Shown here in pieces: positions 13,117 through 20,280 of a stretch of 64,000 bases of DNA. The notes beneath the pieces were generated by a model, which was given only the letters and a program-made list of their open reading frames with translations, did no database searches and was not told where the DNA came from. Source of the stretch: Microbacterium paraoxydans (lineage in GTDB: Bacteria; Actinomycetota; Actinomycetes; Actinomycetales; Microbacteriaceae). Both the position numbers and the translations under genes were made by a program. The stretch is from assembly GCF_019056515.1 (NCBI RefSeq), contig NZ_CP064873.1, positions 1 to 64,000 of the forward strand. The letters run 5' to 3'. Position 1 is the first letter of the stretch. Each line of letters opens with the position of its first letter.

Positions 13117-13152
13117 CGAGGGCGAGGATCCCGGAGGGGGTCCTCGCCCTCG
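13117..13152 (+). terminator. Terminator after the kinase-regulator-DUF4097 operon
   Basis: CGAGGGCGAGGA (13117-13128) pairs perfectly with TCCTCGCCCTCG (13141-13152). The 12-bp stem has a 12-base loop and lies just after the stop codon. Confidence 0.75.
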
Positions 13153-13153
13153 A

Positions 13154-13183
13154 TTCGGATTTTCGGCGAAACTCCGGTAAAGT
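13154..13183 (+). promoter_or_regulatory. Candidate promoter of the tRNA-Ile/tRNA-Ala unit
   Basis: TTCGGA (13154-13159) and TAAAGT (13178-13183) are 18 bases apart. The -10 ends 13 bases before the first base of tRNA-Ile. Confidence 0.4.
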
Positions 13184-13196
13184 TCTGGAGGTTGAC

Positions 13197-13270
13197 GGGG
13201 CTATAGCTCAGGCGGTTAGAGCGCTTCACTGATAATGAAGAGGTCCCAGGTTCAAGTCCTGGTAGCCCCA
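13197..13270 (+). tRNA. tRNA-Ile (GAT)
   Basis: The 74-base cloverleaf has acceptor arms GGGGCTA and TAGCCCC with discriminator A at 13270. The D-arm is AGCTCAGGCGGTTAGAGC, the anticodon stem is CTTCA/TGAAG around loop CTGATAA (anticodon GAT), and the T-arm contains GGTTCAAGTCC. CCA is not encoded (CCC follows). A tRNA-Ile/tRNA-Ala pair downstream of gyrA is a common actinobacterial arrangement. Confidence 0.98.
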
Positions 13271-13296
13271 CCCTTTCAATTCAAGAATTCCCTCAC

Positions 13297-13372
13297 GGGG
13301 CCTTAGCTCAGTTGGTAGAGCGCCTGCTTTGCAAGCAGGATGTCAGGAGTTCGAATCTCCTAGGCTCCACCA
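13297..13372 (+). tRNA. tRNA-Ala (TGC)
   Basis: Acceptor arms GGGGCCT/AGGCTCC contain one G-T wobble. The anticodon loop is within CTGCTTTGCAAGCAG (anticodon TGC), and the T-arm has AGTTCGAATCT. The discriminator A is at 13369 and CCA is encoded at 13370-13372, unlike in the neighbouring tRNA-Ile. The 26-base spacing suggests one transcript. Confidence 0.98.
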
Positions 13373-13381
13373 TCCTCTCCC

Positions 13382-14503
13382 TCACCGGTCGGTCGCCGTG
13401 AGTTCATGCGGTGCCGTGTTCAGGCGCTCGGCGCCGTCCGCCGTCACGACCACGATGTCCTCGATGCGGGCGCCCCATTCGCCGGCGAAGTAGATGCCGG
13501 GCTCGATGCTGAAGGCCATGCCCTCTCGGAGCACGAGGTCGTTGCCGGGGGCGATGTAGGGCTCCTCATGCACCGAGACGCCGATCCCGTGACCCGTGCG
13601 GTGCAGGAACGCCTCGCCGAGCCCCGCCTCCGTGAGAACCGAGCGGGCGGCCGCGTCGACCTCCGCCGCCGTGACCCCGGGCCGCACCGCGTCCACGGCC
13701 GCCTGCTGCGCGCGGACGAGGGTGGCGATGCGATCGGCTGCCACCGGATCGGGAGTTCCGACCACGTACGTCCTCGTGCTGTCCGAGTTGTAGCCGCTCG
13801 GCACCGCGCCGCCGATGTCGACGACCACCACGTCGTCCTGCTCGATGACCCGGTCGGAGACCTCGTGGTGCGGGTCGGCGCCGTTGGGCCCGGAGCCGAC
13901 GATGACGAACTCGACGGTCCGATGCCCCTCCTCCACGATCGCCGCGGCGATGTCGGCGGCGACCTCCCGCTCGGTGCGGCCGGCGCGCAGCCATCCGGGC
14001 ACGCGGCGGTGCACGGCATCGATCGCCGCGCCGGCTCGGCGCAGCTCGGCGATCTCCTCGTCGTCCTTGGTCATCCGGCCCTCGCGGAGGACGGGTGTCG
14101 CGAGCTCGAGCCGGGCCTGCAGCCGCTCCCCGATCGGGACGACGTGCAGCGCGGGAAGCGCATCCGACACCCCGACGCGGGAGACGGGACCTGTCGCCGC
14201 GGCGACGAGGGCGTACGGATCGTCGCCGTCGACCCAGTCGGCGACGGTCAGTCCGAGCTCTCCGACGGCCGTGCTGCGCACCTTGGCGAGCTCCATCCGC
14301 GGGACGATGACCGTCGCCGCGCCCTGCGGCGGCAGGACGAGGGCGGTCAGCCTCTCGATGGTGTCACCCTCGACGCCGAGGAGGTACTGCAGGTCGGGGC
14401 CGGGGCCGACGATGATCGCGTCGAGGCCAGCCTCCTGGGCGCGCTCCTGCGCGCGTGCCAGACGGCGGGCGTAGACGGCGGCGGAGAAGGGAAGGGTGCT
14501 CAC
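13382..14503 (-). CDS. M24-family Xaa-Pro aminopeptidase-like metallopeptidase
   Basis: This pita-bread peptidase (373 aa) probably removes N-terminal residues preceding proline. A creatinase-like N-terminal domain covers about 1-135. The M24 core carries the metal ligands: Asp in DIGGAVPSGYNSD, the second Asp in DSTRTYVVG, His in HRTGHGIG, Glu in FSIEPGIY and Glu in IEDIVVVT. I chose the GTG at 14503 because TAGCGT (14511-14516, minus strand) ends seven bases before it and no ribosome site is visible, implying a leaderless mRNA. A GTG at 14512 would overlap that -10. Confidence 0.92.
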   Translation of the reverse strand: MSTLPFSAAVYARRLARAQERAQEAGLDAIIVGPGPDLQYLLGVEGDTIERLTALVLPPQGAATVIVPRMELAKVRSTAVGELGLTVADWVDGDDPYALVAAATGPVSRVGVSDALPALHVVPIGERLQARLELATPVLREGRMTKDDEEIAELRRAGAAIDAVHRRVPGWLRAGRTEREVAADIAAAIVEEGHRTVEFVIVGSGPNGADPHHEVSDRVIEQDDVVVVDIGGAVPSGYNSDSTRTYVVGTPDPVAADRIATLVRAQQAAVDAVRPGVTAAEVDAAARSVLTEAGLGEAFLHRTGHGIGVSVHEEPYIAPGNDLVLREGMAFSIEPGIYFAGEWGARIEDIVVVTADGAERLNTAPHELTATDR

Positions 14504-14553
14504 AGGCACCACGCTAACGCGAGCGGCCCCGCTGCGTCAGACCCACTTCGGGA

Positions 14554-15000
14554 TCAGCTGATCGCCTGGCGGATGCGTCCGGCGAGGAACTCGAGGTCCT
14601 TCTCCGTGAGCGCGGTCACCGCGTACGCGGTCGGCCAGACGGTGCCGTCATCGAGGTTGGAGATCGGCTCGAACCCGAAGGTGCCGTAGCGGACCTTGAA
14701 CTTGCTGGCCGGCTGGAAGAAGCACAGCACCTTCCCGTCGCGCCCCCACGCCGGCATGCCGTAGTACGTCCGGGGCACGAGTTCCGGCGCCACCTCGGAG
14801 ACCAGCTCGTGCAGCTTCTCGGCGAGCAGCTTGTCCTCGTCGGTGAGCTTCGCGACGGCCTCCTTGAGATCGGCCTCTCCGGCGGCCCGCAGCTCCTCGG
14901 GCGACTTCTTGGCCCGCGAGCGTCGGGTGCGGGCCTCCTTGGCGGCGGCCTGCATGGCCTCGCGCTCCTCGGCGGTGAAGTTCTTCTCGGTGTCAGCCAT
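14554..15000 (-). CDS. DUF1801-domain protein
   Basis: The 148-residue protein has a charged Ala/Arg/Lys/Glu-rich helical N-terminus (1-50) and a DUF1801 core (about 60-148). The core includes LVPRTYYGMPAWGRDGKVLCFF, matching the YdhG/iron-chaperone-like fold. Members are small soluble proteins with mostly unproven roles. A GAGAGG ribosome site precedes the ATG at 15000. It is divergent from the NUDIX gene. Confidence 0.85.
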   Translation of the reverse strand: MADTEKNFTAEEREAMQAAAKEARTRRSRAKKSPEELRAAGEADLKEAVAKLTDEDKLLAEKLHELVSEVAPELVPRTYYGMPAWGRDGKVLCFFQPASKFKVRYGTFGFEPISNLDDGTVWPTAYAVTALTEKDLEFLAGRIRQAIS

Positions 15001-15134
15001 GATGTTCCTCTCGTGGGCCGGATGATGCTCCCAGCGTAGGGACGGCCCGTGATGTCGGGCTTCTCGATTCGTGATCGATCACCCCGATCGTCACGCGGCG
15101 GGGGACGGCCCGAGACCCGGATAAGGTGTGACGC

Positions 15135-15557
15135 ATGGACCTGCGCGTCGCCGCATACGGGGTCGTCACCGATGAGGGTGGGCGCCTCCTGCTGGCGCGG
15201 TGGACCGAGGGCCGGCGCGTGGCGTGGACGCTCCCGGGCGGCGGCCTGGAACCGGGCGAGGCGCCGGAGGACGCGGTGCGGCGGGAGCTCCGCGAGGAGA
15301 CCGGGTACACGGTCCGGGTCGGACAGCTCCTCGGCATCCACTCCCGTGTCATCCCGGCCGGACGGCGCGTGCAGAAGTCGTCCGACCCCCTGCATACCCT
15401 GCGCATCGTCTATCGGGCCGAGGTCACCGGGGGGAAGCTGCGCTGGGAGACGGAGGGATCCACCGATCGCGCCGAGTGGTTCGCGCTCTCCGCGGTCGCC
15501 GGACTGCAGCGTGTACGGCTGGTGGACATCGCCCTGCGGATGGCCGGCCTGCTCTGA
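15135..15557 (+). CDS. NUDIX hydrolase
   Basis: The 140-residue protein contains a complete Nudix box (about residues 35-58): the GGGLEPGE start, the REL block and the REETGY end. The consensus acidic residues that bind Mg2+ are all present. It probably hydrolyses a nucleoside diphosphate derivative; the substrate cannot be read from sequence. A TAAGGT -10 (15122-15127) ends seven bases before the ATG with no Shine-Dalgarno, so the mRNA looks leaderless. Confidence 0.94.
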   Translation: MDLRVAAYGVVTDEGGRLLLARWTEGRRVAWTLPGGGLEPGEAPEDAVRRELREETGYTVRVGQLLGIHSRVIPAGRRVQKSSDPLHTLRIVYRAEVTGGKLRWETEGSTDRAEWFALSAVAGLQRVRLVDIALRMAGLL

Positions 15558-15571
15558 GGATCCGGCGACGG

Positions 15572-16054
15572 TCAGCGCTCTTCGGGCACCGAGATGTCGG
15601 CGACGGTCGCGCCGTACGCCGCGATGAGGTCGTCGGCGTCGACGAACAGGCTGTAGCCGTGCGCACCGGCACCCATCGCGATCCGCTCGCCGACGATGGA
15701 CTCATCGGCGTAGACCGGCCACTCGGTGGTGCTGCCGATCGGGACGATGGTTCCGCGCTCGTAACCGGTCGCTGCGAGAGCGAGCTCGGGTTCGGGCAGA
15801 CGGAGCTTGTTCACTCCGACGACGGCGCGCAGCTTCGGCCACGAGATGGACCGCCCACCCGGGACCAGCGCGAACAGATAGGTGTCATCCGAGCGCTTCA
15901 CCACGAGGGTCTTCACGATCCCGGACGGCGGGATGCCGAGGATCTCGGCGGCTTCGACGAGGCTACGCGCCTGCGGCCGCTCGCGGATCTCGATGTCGAG
16001 TCCGCGGGCGGCCGCAGCATCCCTCACCCGCGCGTGCGGGTCGGGAGTGGTCAC
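15572..16054 (-). CDS. YbaK/EbsC-family aminoacyl-tRNA deacylase
   Basis: The 160-residue protein matches the YbaK/ProX editing fold, which clears mischarged tRNA (classically Cys-tRNA-Pro). Visible signatures are GIVKTLVVK near 45-53, GGRSISWPKLRA near 67-78 and the C-terminal GAHGYSLFVDADDL block. The GTG start overlaps the stop of the upstream gene (GTGA), so the two are coupled. Its tRNA specificity is inferred from family membership. Confidence 0.88.
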   Translation of the reverse strand: MTTPDPHARVRDAAAARGLDIEIRERPQARSLVEAAEILGIPPSGIVKTLVVKRSDDTYLFALVPGGRSISWPKLRAVVGVNKLRLPEPELALAATGYERGTIVPIGSTTEWPVYADESIVGERIAMGAGAHGYSLFVDADDLIAAYGATVADISVPEER

Positions 16055-16548
16055 GCGTCGGGAGCCGACAGCGGGTCGTCGGCGACCCAGAGCTCGTCGT
16101 CGGCCCGCAGCGCCTGCCAGGCGGCGTAGAGCACGCCGACCGCGGCGGCGGCGCCCAGGACGATGGCGATGACGGATCCGAGGCCCGGACCCTTCTTCTG
16201 CGAGACGGCCTTGCGGGCCTTGTACTCGACGCCGTGGCGCTTCGCGTTCGCGACGTCCCAGGCGGTCAGCGCCGTACCCACGACCCCGCCGACGATGGGG
16301 ACGACCTTGTCGTCCACCACATGCTTACCGGCCTTCACCGAGCGGTCGACGACCGGGGCGACGCGGCGGTTGTAGGTGTCCTGGACCACGGGGACGATCT
16401 GCTCGCGATTGAAGTTGCCGAGCTGGCGACCCGCCTCACGAGCGACGTCGGCGGCGTGGCCGACGAGCACCTGCTGGTCTTCCCACAGCTGGTTCGCGTC
16501 CTTCTGAAGACGACGAAGCTGCTTCTTCCGCTTGCGGCTGAGGCTCAC
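16051..16548 (-). CDS. Single-pass membrane protein of unknown function
   Basis: I start it at the GTG at 16548, giving 165 residues, because an AGGAG site lies seven bases upstream. An ATG at 16584 would add 12 residues without one. The N-terminus is very basic (SLSRKRKKQLRR), a helical, charged stretch follows, and one membrane segment lies near 125-150 (VIAIVLGAAAAVGVLYAAW). Similar proteins are sometimes labelled DNA helicase, but no helicase motif is present. It shares an operon with the YbaK deacylase. Confidence 0.75.
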   Translation of the reverse strand: MSLSRKRKKQLRRLQKDANQLWEDQQVLVGHAADVAREAGRQLGNFNREQIVPVVQDTYNRRVAPVVDRSVKAGKHVVDDKVVPIVGGVVGTALTAWDVANAKRHGVEYKARKAVSQKKGPGLGSVIAIVLGAAAAVGVLYAAWQALRADDELWVADDPLSAPDA

Positions 16549-16694
16549 GATGCTCTCCTGTCCATTGGAGTACGGGTTCCCCATCTTGCCACGAGAGGCT
16601 GGATGCGGCGAGGGAATCGCCCGCCCCTTGCATCATCGGCTCCCGCGTTGTACGCGCCCGGCCCGCTCACCGGAAGCTCTGCGAGAATGAACGC

Positions 16695-17252
16695 ATGGTT
16701 CACGCTTCCCACGTCGCAACTCTGCACACCAACCACGGTGACATCGTCATCAACCTCTTCGGCGACCACGCCCCGAAGACGGTCAAGAACTTCGTCGGTC
16801 TCGCCGACGGCTCCCAGGAGTGGACGCACCCCGCCACCGGCAAGCCGGGCGAGGGTCCCCTCTACAAGGACGTCATCTTCCACCGCATCATCCCGAACTT
16901 CATGATCCAGGGCGGCGACCCGCTCGGCCAGGGCGTCGGCGGTCCGGGGTACAACTTCGACGACGAGATCAACAACGAGCTCAACTTCAACGAGCCCTAC
17001 ATCCTCGCGATGGCCAACGCGGGCCTCCGCCGCAACGCCATCACCGGCAAGGTCGAGGGCACCAACGGCTCGCAGTTCTTCATCACCACAGACCCGACCC
17101 CGTGGCTGCAGGGCAAGCACACGATCTTCGGCGAGGTCGCCGACGACGCATCGCGCAAGGTCGTCGACGCGATCTCCGCGGTCCCGACGGCGGCGGGCGA
17201 CCGCCCGATCGAGCCCGTGGTGCTGCAGTCGATCGACATCGTCGCCGCCTGA
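16695..17252 (+). CDS. ppiA: Cyclophilin-type peptidyl-prolyl cis-trans isomerase
   Basis: The 185-residue cytosolic cyclophilin catalyses proline isomerisation in folding proteins. It has the catalytic-site motifs FHRIIPNFMIQGGDP and GTNGSQFFITT plus the IFGEV block. It lacks a signal peptide. A GAGAAT -10-like hexamer (16683-16688) ends six bases before the ATG with no ribosome site, consistent with leaderless translation. The rhomboid gene follows after 21 bases. Confidence 0.96.
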   Translation: MVHASHVATLHTNHGDIVINLFGDHAPKTVKNFVGLADGSQEWTHPATGKPGEGPLYKDVIFHRIIPNFMIQGGDPLGQGVGGPGYNFDDEINNELNFNEPYILAMANAGLRRNAITGKVEGTNGSQFFITTDPTPWLQGKHTIFGEVADDASRKVVDAISAVPTAAGDRPIEPVVLQSIDIVAA

Positions 17253-17273
17253 CGACTGCGACGGCCGATCCGG

Positions 17274-18167
17274 ATGACGACGCCCGAGTTCACGAACAAT
17301 CGTGAGAACTTCTGCTACCGGCATCCGGATCGGCAGTCCTTCGTGCTCTGCCAGCGGTGCCTTCGCACCATCTGCCCCGAGTGCCAGACGCCCGCCCCGG
17401 TCGGCGTGATCTGCCCCGAGTGCATGGATGCCGAGCGCAAGAACCGCACCCCCGCTCAGAAGAAGGCCGCGCGACGCTGGCGCGGCGGCGGCGCCACGAC
17501 CATGGGGGCCGTGCGCAGCGGCAAGCCCGTCGTCACGTACGTCCTGCTGGCGGTGACGTCGTTCATCGGCCTCGTGCAGCTCATCCCCGGGCTCAACGCC
17601 CCGATCATCCAGGCTCTCGGCTTCTACGCGCCGTTCCTCTACCCGAATCTCTCCCTCCTGCCGTTCGAGCCGTGGCGACTGCTGACCGTGCTGTTCGTGC
17701 ATGGGGGCTTCGTGCATCTCGCCCTGAACATGCTCGCCCTGTGGATGCTCGGGCAGAACCTCGAACCGATGCTCGGTCGTGTCCGCTATCTCGCGCTGTA
17801 CCTCATCAGCGGTCTCGGCGGATCCGTCGCGGTGGCCGTCCTCGCGCCGGAGACGTGGACGGTCGGCGCCTCCGGGGCGATCTTCGGGCTCCTGGCGTCG
17901 CTCCTGATCATCGGGCGCCACATCGGGGCCAACGTCACGGGCATCCTCGTGATCCTCGGCATCAACTTCGCCTTCGGGTTCTTCGCCGGTGGCATCTCCT
18001 GGCAGGCGCACCTCGGCGGGGCGATCACGGGCGCGCTCGTGGCCCTCATCTATGTCCGCACGAAGCGCCGCGACCAGCGGACCTGGCAGATCGTGTCGCT
18101 CGCCGCCCTGGTGGTGCTGTTGATCGTCGTGGTCGCCGTGGTGCCGCCCCTCATCCTTTTGGCCTGA
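17274..18167 (+). CDS. Rhomboid intramembrane serine protease with N-terminal zinc finger
   Basis: The 297-residue protein has an N-terminal Cys/His-rich module (about 11-55: CYRHP, CQRCLRTICPEC, CPECM) resembling a B-box zinc finger. A six-helix rhomboid domain follows. The family motifs are HLALNMLALW, the active-site Ser in GASGAIFG and His in WQAHLGGAITG, forming the intramembrane Ser-His dyad. Rhomboids cut transmembrane substrates within the bilayer. The zinc finger-rhomboid fusion is recurrent in Actinobacteria. It lies just after the cyclophilin gene, and a DnaA-box-like cluster and a bidirectional terminator follow. Confidence 0.94.
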   Translation: MTTPEFTNNRENFCYRHPDRQSFVLCQRCLRTICPECQTPAPVGVICPECMDAERKNRTPAQKKAARRWRGGGATTMGAVRSGKPVVTYVLLAVTSFIGLVQLIPGLNAPIIQALGFYAPFLYPNLSLLPFEPWRLLTVLFVHGGFVHLALNMLALWMLGQNLEPMLGRVRYLALYLISGLGGSVAVAVLAPETWTVGASGAIFGLLASLLIIGRHIGANVTGILVILGINFAFGFFAGGISWQAHLGGAITGALVALIYVRTKRRDQRTWQIVSLAALVVLLIVVVAVVPPLILLA

Positions 18168-18174
18168 TCCCGAT

Positions 18175-18249
18175 TTGTTAACAGGGTTGTTAACGCCTGT
18201 GAATAACATCGGTGTAATTCTCCCCAGTGTGGGGATAACCTGTGGATAA
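18175..18249. other. Secondary cluster of DnaA-box-like sites
   Basis: Within 75 bases I see TTGTTAAC twice (18175-18182 and 18187-18194), TGTGAATAA (18198-18206), GTGGGGATAA (18229-18238) and TGTGGATAA (18241-18249). The last is identical to the strongest oriC boxes. The stretch is clearly more AT-rich than its surroundings and lies 16.5 kb from oriC between convergent genes. A DnaA-titration or accessory role is inference. Confidence 0.55.
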
Positions 18250-18271
18250 CGTCCGCCTCTCGGACAGACGA

Positions 18272-18304
18272 AAGAACCCCTCGCCGCGGTGGCGAGGGGT
18301 TCTT
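18272..18304. terminator. Bidirectional terminator between rhomboid and crgA
   Basis: A perfect 14-bp stem, AAGAACCCCTCGCC (18272-18285) with GGCGAGGGGTTCTT (18291-18304), encloses a five-base loop. It lies between two convergent genes and can serve both. Confidence 0.88.
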
Positions 18305-18318
18305 GTCGTTGCGGCCGG

Positions 18319-18558
18319 TCAGCGCCAGCGTGTGGTCATGAGGAATCCGATGAGGGCGATGCCCAGACCGATGGCCAGATTCCAGTTGTCGAGGCCGGGG
18401 ATGGGGAACTGCATGCCCGAGATGTAGAAGACGAGGATCCAGGCGAGGCCGAGGAGCATGAAGCCGATCATCACCGGCTTGAACCAGACGGCGTTGGGAG
18501 CGGCGTCGCCCTCGGCGCGCTCGACGGCGGGTTCTTCGGTCTTGCGGTCACGTGCCAT
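18319..18558 (-). CDS. crgA: Cell division protein CrgA
   Basis: This 79-residue protein has a charged N-terminus and two membrane segments (about 28-47 and 60-77). Its conserved NWNLAIGLGIALIGFLMTTRWR tail is typical of CrgA. In Mycobacterium and Streptomyces CrgA interacts with FtsZ-dependent division proteins and helps place peptidoglycan synthesis. Its position close to the pkn/pbpA/rodA operon near oriC is conserved. TACAAT (18565-18570, minus strand) ends six bases before the ATG, so it is probably leaderless. Confidence 0.94.
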   Translation of the reverse strand: MARDRKTEEPAVERAEGDAAPNAVWFKPVMIGFMLLGLAWILVFYISGMQFPIPGLDNWNLAIGLGIALIGFLMTTRWR

Positions 18559-18564
18559 GCCGTC

Positions 18565-18570
18565 ATTGTA
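18565..18570 (-). promoter_or_regulatory. -10 element of crgA (leaderless start)
   Basis: TACAAT on the minus strand ends six bases before the crgA ATG at 18558. No convincing -35 was found at 16-18 bases. The expected start of transcription coincides with the start codon. Confidence 0.6.
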
Positions 18571-18662
18571 CCCGGGAGACCTCGGCGCCGACGAGACGTG
18601 AGGACGCGGATCGGCGGTGCCCCGACTCCTGCTGCACAGGTCGGGCGGATATGATCACGCCC

Positions 18663-19457
18663 ATGACTGCATCTGTCGTGCCTGGGGGGCGGCGCGGACG
18701 GCGGCAGCGACCCCGGTCGCGCGCCACGTTCGCGAGTGTGCTCGGCGAACTCCTCCTGACCGCCGGCGTCATCGTACTCCTCTTCGTCGCCTGGCAGATG
18801 TGGATCGGCGACATCATCATCGCCGCCCAGAAGAACGAGGAGGGTGCCGCGATCTCGCAGCAGCTCGCCGCGGGCGAAGCCCCCGAGCTCCCGCCTCTCA
18901 TCGAGACGGACGACGGCGAGACGGTCTATCAGGCGCCGGTCCCGGCGGCACCGGCCGACGGCGAGTGGTTCGGGCAGATGCACATCCCGCGGTTCGGGGC
19001 CGACTACAACTTCGGGATCTACGGGGGGACCAGCCGGGCGCGCACCCTCGATCAGAAGGGCATCGGGATCTATACGCAGTCGAAGATGCCCGGAGAGGTC
19101 GGCAACTTCTCGCTCGCCGGCCACCGCACGACCTGGGGCAAGCCGTTCAACCAGCTCGACAAGCTGCACGTGGGCGACGCGATCGTGGTGGAGACTCCGG
19201 ACGGGTGGTACACCTACCGGTTCCGCACCCTGGAGTACGTGAAGCCGACGCAGACCGACGTGCTCGCCGACGTGCCGCAGATGCCGGAGCAGCAGACGGG
19301 GGAGCAGTACATCACGTTGACGGCATGCTCGCCGCTGTACTCGCTCGCCGAGCGCATCGTCGCGTACGGGGTGTTCGAGAGCTTCCAACCGCGAGCCGAG
19401 GGACCCCCGCCGGCCCTGACCGAACCGCCACCGCCGCCGGCCGCGCCGTCCGTGTGA
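18663..19457 (+). CDS. srtE: Class E sortase
   Basis: This 264-residue transpeptidase attaches secreted proteins to the cell wall. It has a basic N-terminus, one membrane segment (about 23-45) and an external sortase domain. The domain shows the conserved His in SLAGHRTTWG, the catalytic Cys in ITLTACSP, and a later Arg (ERIVAYG). The TLTxC pattern and its place between crgA and the amidotransferase fit actinobacterial class E, which prefers LAxTG rather than LPxTG. A protein ending in LAVTG is encoded at 30052-36786. The ATG at 18663 follows a TATGAT -10 (18650-18655) by seven bases and has no ribosome site. Confidence 0.93.
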   Translation: MTASVVPGGRRGRRQRPRSRATFASVLGELLLTAGVIVLLFVAWQMWIGDIIIAAQKNEEGAAISQQLAAGEAPELPPLIETDDGETVYQAPVPAAPADGEWFGQMHIPRFGADYNFGIYGGTSRARTLDQKGIGIYTQSKMPGEVGNFSLAGHRTTWGKPFNQLDKLHVGDAIVVETPDGWYTYRFRTLEYVKPTQTDVLADVPQMPEQQTGEQYITLTACSPLYSLAERIVAYGVFESFQPRAEGPPPALTEPPPPPAAPSV

Positions 19458-19480
19458 CCCCCCCAGGAGAGAGAAGACCC

Positions 19481-19636
19481 ATGTACGCCGCACTCTGGCG
19501 CCTGCTTCCCGGCCCGTGGTGGCTGCGCGTCCTCATCCTGCTCGTGGTGATCGCCGCGGTGCTCTACGCGCTGTTCTGGTACGTGTTCCCCTGGGTCAGC
19601 CCCCTCATCTCCCCCGGCGAGGTCGACGTCGAATGA
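19481..19636 (+). CDS. Small single-pass membrane protein
   Basis: The 51-residue protein has one long membrane segment (LRVLILLVVIAAVLYALFWYVFPWV, about 15-40) and an acidic tail (GEVDVE). A GGAGAGAGAA site precedes its ATG by eight bases. It sits between sortase E and the amidotransferase and overlaps the latter by four bases (ATGA), so it is a genuine operon member. Its function is unknown; a link to sortase is possible from context only. Confidence 0.82.
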   Translation: MYAALWRLLPGPWWLRVLILLVVIAAVLYALFWYVFPWVSPLISPGEVDVE

Positions 19637-20265
19637 CGCGCGTCCTGGTGGTCGACAACCACGACAGCTTCGTGCACACCCTCGTCGGCTATCTTCGGGA
19701 GCTCGGGGCGGACACCACCCTCGTCGAGTCGGACGCGACGGACGCCGCGGCGGTGGAACGGATGCTGGACTCCCACGACGCCCTCCTCCTCTCTCCCGGG
19801 CCCGGGGCCCCCGTCGACGCCGGGGTCTCTGTCGAGGCCGCCCGGATCGCGATGCGGCGCGGCGTGCCCACGCTCGGCGTGTGTCTGGGACATCAGGTCA
19901 TCGGAGCCGCGCTCGGGGCGCCCGTCCGGTCGGCACCTGCGGTGATGCACGGCATGGTCTCGGCGGTCCGTCACGACGGCTCCGCGCTGTTCGCGGGGCT
20001 CCCGTCGCCGTTCGACGTCGGGCGCTACCACTCGCTCGCTCTCGCGGCGGGCGACCTGCCCGCCGACCTCACCGTGACCGCCACCGCGCCCGACGGCACC
20101 GTGATGGCCCTCGCGCACCGGACATTGCCGCTGCACGGGGTGCAGTTCCACCCGGAGAGCGTGCTCACCCGGGGTGGCTATCGACTGCTCGCGAACTGGC
20201 TCGGGCTGTGCGGCGACGAGGAGGCCGTCTCCCGATCCGCGCGCCTCGATCCGCTGGCGCGCTGA
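19633..20265 (+). CDS. Anthranilate/aminodeoxychorismate synthase glutamine amidotransferase subunit
   Basis: This class I amidotransferase (210 aa) releases ammonia from glutamine for p-aminobenzoate (folate) or anthranilate (tryptophan) synthesis. It starts VLVVDNHDSFVHTLVGYL, carries the oxyanion loop LLSPGPGAP, the nucleophile Cys in GVCLGHQ and the His-x-Glu pair in GVQFHPES. The synthase subunit is not nearby, so TrpG and PabA cannot be told apart. This gene accompanies sortase E and pknB in many Actinobacteria. It overlaps the preceding small gene. Confidence 0.88.
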   Translation: MTRVLVVDNHDSFVHTLVGYLRELGADTTLVESDATDAAAVERMLDSHDALLLSPGPGAPVDAGVSVEAARIAMRRGVPTLGVCLGHQVIGAALGAPVRSAPAVMHGMVSAVRHDGSALFAGLPSPFDVGRYHSLALAAGDLPADLTVTATAPDGTVMALAHRTLPLHGVQFHPESVLTRGGYRLLANWLGLCGDEEAVSRSARLDPLAR

Positions 20266-20280
20266 GCCGGCGGGTCCGGG

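Noticed and set aside
16051..16548. Naming this membrane protein a DNA helicase, as similar proteins sometimes are
   Set aside because: It has no Walker or helicase motifs. It is a basic, single-pass membrane protein.
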